From assembly GCA_003222065.1 (NCBI GenBank), contig QHUV01000216.1:1-9182 (forward strand): 9,182 nt of DNA, written 5' to 3'. Within the stretch, counting starts at the first letter, position 1; the number at the start of each line of letters is the position of its first letter. Origin of the DNA: Gemmatimonadota bacterium (GTDB taxonomy: Bacteria > Gemmatimonadota > Gemmatimonadetes > Gemmatimonadales > Gemmatimonadaceae). A program made the translations under genes and the position numbers. Under the pieces are notes generated by a model. The model saw only the letters and a list, made by a program, of their open reading frames with translations. It ran no database searches and had not been told where the DNA came from. Below are positions 7,091 to 9,182 of this stretch, in pieces.

Positions 7091-7540
7091 ATGGCGGACC
7101 TCCTCACCATCGGCGACGTGGCCCGCCGGAGCGGCGTTGCCGCCTCGGCGCTGCGCTTCTACGAAGAGCGCGGGATGATCACGTCCGACCGCGCCGGCGG
7201 CGGCCAGCGCCGCTTCCCCCGCCACGTGCTCCGACGCATCGCATTCATCGTCTTCGCTCAGCGCGTCGGCCTGTCGCTCGACGAGATCGCCCTCGAGCTG
7301 GCGAAACTCCCGCAGAATCGGGCGCCCACGGGACGGGATTGGCAGCGGCTCTCGGGCCCCTGGACGTCGCGCATCGACGCGCGGATCGCGGAGCTCGAGC
7401 GCCTCCGAGCCGGCCTCACCCAGTGCATCGGCTGCGGCTGTCTATCGCTCGAGCGCTGCCAGCTCGCGAATCCGGGCGATCGCGCGGCCCGCTCCGGTCC
7501 GGGCGCACGCTACTGGCTCGGCGACCGCGGGCCCCGCTGA
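7091..7540 (+). CDS. soxR: Redox-sensitive transcriptional activator SoxR (MerR family)
   Basis: 149 residues (E. coli SoxR has 154). The winged-helix N-terminus reads LTIGDVARRSGVAASALRFYEERG with the QRRF wing; a dimerisation helix follows (residues ~90-108). The C-terminus carries CIGCGCLSLERCQLANPGD, with Cys112, Cys115, Cys117 and Cys123 in the CX2CXCX5C pattern that ligates the [2Fe-2S] cluster. One-electron oxidation of this cluster by redox-cycling drugs or superoxide turns SoxR into an activator that untwists promoters with 19-20 bp spacers. It is divergent from the SDR-queA-like operon, and the shared 81-bp gap carries one SoxR box; no soxS is present. Outside enterics SoxR usually acts directly on a few target genes, which fits here. 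The ATG at 7091 is the family-consistent start although it has no Shine-Dalgarno. Confidence 0.97.
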   Translation: MADLLTIGDVARRSGVAASALRFYEERGMITSDRAGGGQRRFPRHVLRRIAFIVFAQRVGLSLDEIALELAKLPQNRAPTGRDWQRLSGPWTSRIDARIAELERLRAGLTQCIGCGCLSLERCQLANPGDRAARSGPGARYWLGDRGPR

Positions 7541-7582
7541 GGTGCCGGATAAACCTGATTAGAACTTACTCCTAAGACGCTA

Positions 7583-8053
7583 TCATGGCCGATTGCGATC
7601 CGCTGGCGCACCGAGGAGCTGAGCCGATGCCACTTGCCGCTGTAAGAATGTCCACTGCTGCGCCATGAGCTGTGAAGCCGGCTGCGCGATCGTGAGAGTC
7701 GCGCGCGGCTCGTGCGCCACCTGCAGAGAAAAGGGTGCACCCTCGAGCACGGCGAGCCGCACGAACCCCGACGTTGCGGTCAGTGCCGCTTCCGGGATCC
7801 TCAGCGTAGCGCGCGCGCCCGGCTCGACCCGGCCGAGACGCCACTGCCGCTGCTCGCCGACTAGATAAACGTCGACGTATGTCTGCGCCACGTTGTCGAA
7901 GCGGATGGCGAGGGCCGGCTCGGGTGTGGCAGACGGTCAGTTCGACGTGATTGGTGATGGACCTCCGGCGCAACCGCCGACCGCGAGTGTCGTGGTGAGC
8001 ACGACAGTGAGTGAAACAACTGAAACAGCGGCACGGATACTCAGCGTAATCAT
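7583..8053 (-). pseudogene. Small lipoprotein gene interrupted by an in-frame TGA
   Basis: The start ATG 8053 has a strong Shine-Dalgarno, GGAGG (8059-8063), five bases upstream. The first residues, MITLSIRAAVSVVSLTVVLT then TTLAVGGC, form a lipoprotein signal with a lipobox VGG-Cys (Cys29). Ten residues later the frame meets TGA at 7939-7937. In the same frame it then continues open: PSATPEPALAIRFDNVAQTY, VDVYLVGEQRQWRLGRVEPG, a beta-rich domain, to LLGAPADRNRP and a stop at 7583. Without the TGA the product would be 156 residues, a secreted envelope lipoprotein with one small beta domain. I do not recognise a named family; short lipoproteins of this style seem common in Gemmatimonadota (from memory). 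The TGA could be a CGA-to-TGA change, a sequencing error, or a read-through site. An internal GTG at 7891 is an unlikely start since it would discard the signal. The gene converges on soxR. Confidence 0.75.
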
Positions 8054-8075
8054 TGTGTCCTCCGTAAGGGAACCC

Positions 8076-8090
8076 GGCGCGCTCGGCGCC
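8076..8090. other. GC-rich hairpin in the leader of the lipoprotein gene
   Basis: GGCGC (8076-8080) and GCGCC (8086-8090) pair around GCTCG. It lies 13 bp upstream of the lipoprotein Shine-Dalgarno on the minus strand, so it would be in the 5' leader. Function unknown. Confidence 0.3.
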
Positions 8091-8116
8091 TTATCTGATA
8101 GCGCGGAAAAGACGGC

Positions 8117-8135
8117 CAAACCCACTCACGGTTTG
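8117..8135. promoter_or_regulatory. Inverted repeat in the divergent lipoprotein/sigma-factor intergenic region
   Basis: CAAACC (8117-8122) and GGTTTG (8130-8135) form a 6-bp dyad with a 7-bp spacer in the 165-bp divergent gap (8054-8218). Dyad size and place fit an operator. Minus-strand TTGGCC (8121-8116) and GATAAG (8097-8092) with an 18-bp spacer could be the lipoprotein promoter, but the match to consensus is modest. Confidence 0.25.
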
Positions 8136-8218
8136 CGGTGTCCGATCACTGGGCAGGTTTCTCCACTTTAGCGCGACACAGCCGATTCATATTCACTCCG
8201 ATCCAGCACCGAGCACCG

Positions 8219-8811
8219 ATGCACCTCCCCACGAGGTCACTGAGCTCCTCCGCGCCTGGGGCGCGGGGGACGCCCAGGCATGCGAGGCACTCGCTCGGCT
8301 CGTGTATGCGGAGCTGCGGCGACAGGCGGGCCGCGCGCTGCGCCACGAGGGCGAAGGGCAAACACTCCAGCCCACAGCGCTGGTGCACGAGGCATGGCTG
8401 CGACTCGACGCCCAGCACGATGCCCGCTGGGAGAGCCGCACGCAGTTCTTCGCCATCGCCGCGCAGATGATGCGGCGGGTGCTCGTGGACCACGCGCGCA
8501 GGCGCGGCGCGCTCAAACGCGGCGGCATGGCGATGCAGGTCACTCTGGACGCCTTGGACCGCGATGTCGCCGTGCCGAGCGTCGCGCCTGAAGAGGTTCC
8601 ATCGTTGGACGCATTGGACCTACTCGCGCTCGACGACGCGCTCGCGCGCCTCGCCGTGCTTGACCCGCTGAAGGCCCGGCTGGTGGAGGTTCGCTTTTTC
8701 GCGGGCCTCAGTATCCCCGAGGCCGCCGCGGCGCTCGGCATCTCCCCGGCGACAGTTGGCCGCGAGTGGGCGGTAGCGCGGATGTGGCTCCGCCGGGCGC
8801 TGGAGGCCTAA
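8219..8811 (+). CDS. ECF-type RNA polymerase sigma factor (TIGR02999/Sigma70_ECF-like); 5' end unresolved
   Basis: Region 2 is readable from HEVTELLRAWGAGDAQACEA (from 8230), then LVYAELRRQAGRALRHEGEG, QTLQPTALVHEAWLRL, FFAIAAQMMRRVLVDHARRR and KRGG; these are signatures of the Sigma70_ECF group (PF07638, TIGR02999). Region 4 reads LDPLKARLVEVRFFAGLSIPEAAAALGISPATVGREWAVARMWLR, a helix-turn-helix for the -35 element. The stop TAA lies inside GCCTAACG. In this frame no ATG, GTG or TTG exists between 8098 and the GTG at 8302, which encodes the internal Val of LVYAEL, so 8302 is too late. The ATG at 8219 is one frame off; a single extra C in the CCCC run at 8227-8230 would join it (MHLPHEVTELL...), giving 197 residues, near family length. 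So there is a one-base error or frameshift, or a rare start (ATT 8185, ATT 8191 or CTG 8149). It is followed by its probable partner kinase. Confidence 0.85.
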
Positions 8812-8819
8812 CGACGCTC

Positions 8820-9182
8820 GTGCCGGAACCCGTGCCGAAGCAGGAACAGTCCGGTGCCTGGCCACCGATGACGCCCGAGCGTTGGCGTGTGGTCGACGTG
8901 ATCCTCCAGAGCGCCCTCATGTGCGAGCCCGACCGGCGCGAGGGCTTCGTGCGGGATGCCTGCGGTGAAGACGACGCCCTGCGCCGCGAGGTGGAGTCTC
9001 TTCTCGCCGCGCACGAGGGTATGGCCGAGGACTTCCTGGAACACCCAGCTGCCGCGGCGCTCGCATCGCCGACGGAGCCGCCACTGCCTAACGAGCCACC
9101 CGCCATCGTCCTCGCGAAAGCACTGGCGGGCCGCTACGCGGTCGAGCGCGAGATCGCGCGCGGGGGCATGGCCACCGTGTAC
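8820..9182 (+). CDS. Serine/threonine protein kinase, N-terminal fragment (cut by the window edge)
   Basis: The frame is open from GTG 8820 to the window end, 121 residues. After a short leader, MTPERWRVVDVILQSAL (from ATG 8868), REGFVRDACGEDDALRREVE and SLLAAHEG form the helical N-terminal region usual in Gemmatimonadota/Acidobacteriota PknB-like kinases encoded next to ECF sigma factors. The kinase domain starts with LAGRYAVEREIARGGMATVY, the ATP-binding glycine-rich loop; the catalytic Lys and HRD motif lie beyond the edge. The start is GTG 8820 (8 bp after the sigma stop; GGAGG at 8802-8806 is 13 bp away) or ATG 8868; neither has a well-placed ribosome binding site. Tight spacing implies one operon with the sigma factor, consistent with phosphorylation control of its activity (inference). 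A GCCTAACG copy at 9086-9093 encodes Pro-Asn. Confidence 0.92.
   Translation, partial: MPEPVPKQEQSGAWPPMTPERWRVVDVILQSALMCEPDRREGFVRDACGEDDALRREVESLLAAHEGMAEDFLEHPAAAALASPTEPPLPNEPPAIVLAKALAGRYAVEREIARGGMATVY

Larger units (their letters stand above)
1126..9093. repeat. Dispersed octamer CGTTAGGC / GCCTAACG (8 exact copies)
   Basis: Exact copies read CGTTAGGC on the plus strand at 1126-1133, 1148-1155, 4395-4402, 4836-4843 and 5801-5808, and GCCTAACG at 6650-6657, 8806-8813 and 9086-9093. A heptamer GCCTAAC is at 2110-2116. One-mismatch relatives are at 2659-2666 (CGTTAGGG) and 3078-3085 (CGTAAGGC). The base before the plus-sense motif is always C or T. Copies lie inside five genes, at two stop codons and in one intergenic gap. 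The span given only brackets the copies; the DNA between them is not repeated. Confidence 0.75.

Noticed and set aside
7541..7582. Terminator between convergent soxR and the lipoprotein gene
   Set aside because: The 42-bp gap shows no stem of useful length or T-run.
8302..8811. Sigma factor starting at GTG 8302
   Set aside because: This Val is inside conserved region 2; about 24 homologous residues lie upstream in the same frame.
1..9182. tRNA or rRNA genes, insertion sequences, CRISPR arrays, phage genes
   Set aside because: No cloverleaf, transposase, regularly spaced direct repeats or phage-type proteins were seen on reading both strands.

Overview
The window looks like chromosomal DNA of a GC-rich soil-type bacterium, most likely Gemmatimonadota. 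This is inferred from the gene repertoire, not from a marker gene. The hints are an ECF-type sigma factor (TIGR02999-like) directly followed by a Ser/Thr protein kinase, short Gemmatimonadota-style lipoprotein sequence, a CreD homologue and a bacterial GH15 glucoamylase. No rRNA, tRNA, insertion sequence, phage gene or CRISPR array was seen.

Layout, left to right. Bases 1-1131 (+) hold the 3' part of a GAF/HisKA/HATPase sensor histidine kinase. It converges on a run of minus-strand genes: creD-like (2535 to 1174), a GH15 glucoamylase broken near 3077 (5055 to 2661), a divergent QueA-family gene (6287 to 5190) and an SDR oxidoreductase (7009 to 6284). The SDR and QueA-like genes overlap by ATGA and form an operon. 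Its promoter carries a textbook SoxR box inside a 19-bp -35/-10 spacer. A divergent soxR with an intact [2Fe-2S] CX2CXCX5C cluster starts at 7091 (+). Next comes a small lipoprotein gene (8053 to 7583, minus) interrupted by one in-frame TGA. Last is a sigma factor (about 8219-8811, +) followed after 8 bp by the N-terminus of a Ser/Thr kinase that runs off the right edge.

The best-supported functional unit is the redox module: SoxR senses redox-cycling stress and activates the SDR and QueA-like pair. The most unusual DNA-level signal is the octamer CGTTAGGC. It occurs 8 times (plus one heptamer) where about 0.4 would be expected from base composition. It recurs in unrelated genes as Pro-Asn or Leu-Gly codons, forms stop codons, and occurs between convergent genes. 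It behaves like a genome-wide iterated DNA motif independent of protein coding.

Three genes have damaged frames: the glucoamylase lacks the segment expected to hold its catalytic base, the lipoprotein has a nonsense codon, and the sigma factor lacks an in-frame conventional start. This could be real decay or errors in a draft or metagenomic assembly; the sequence alone cannot decide.
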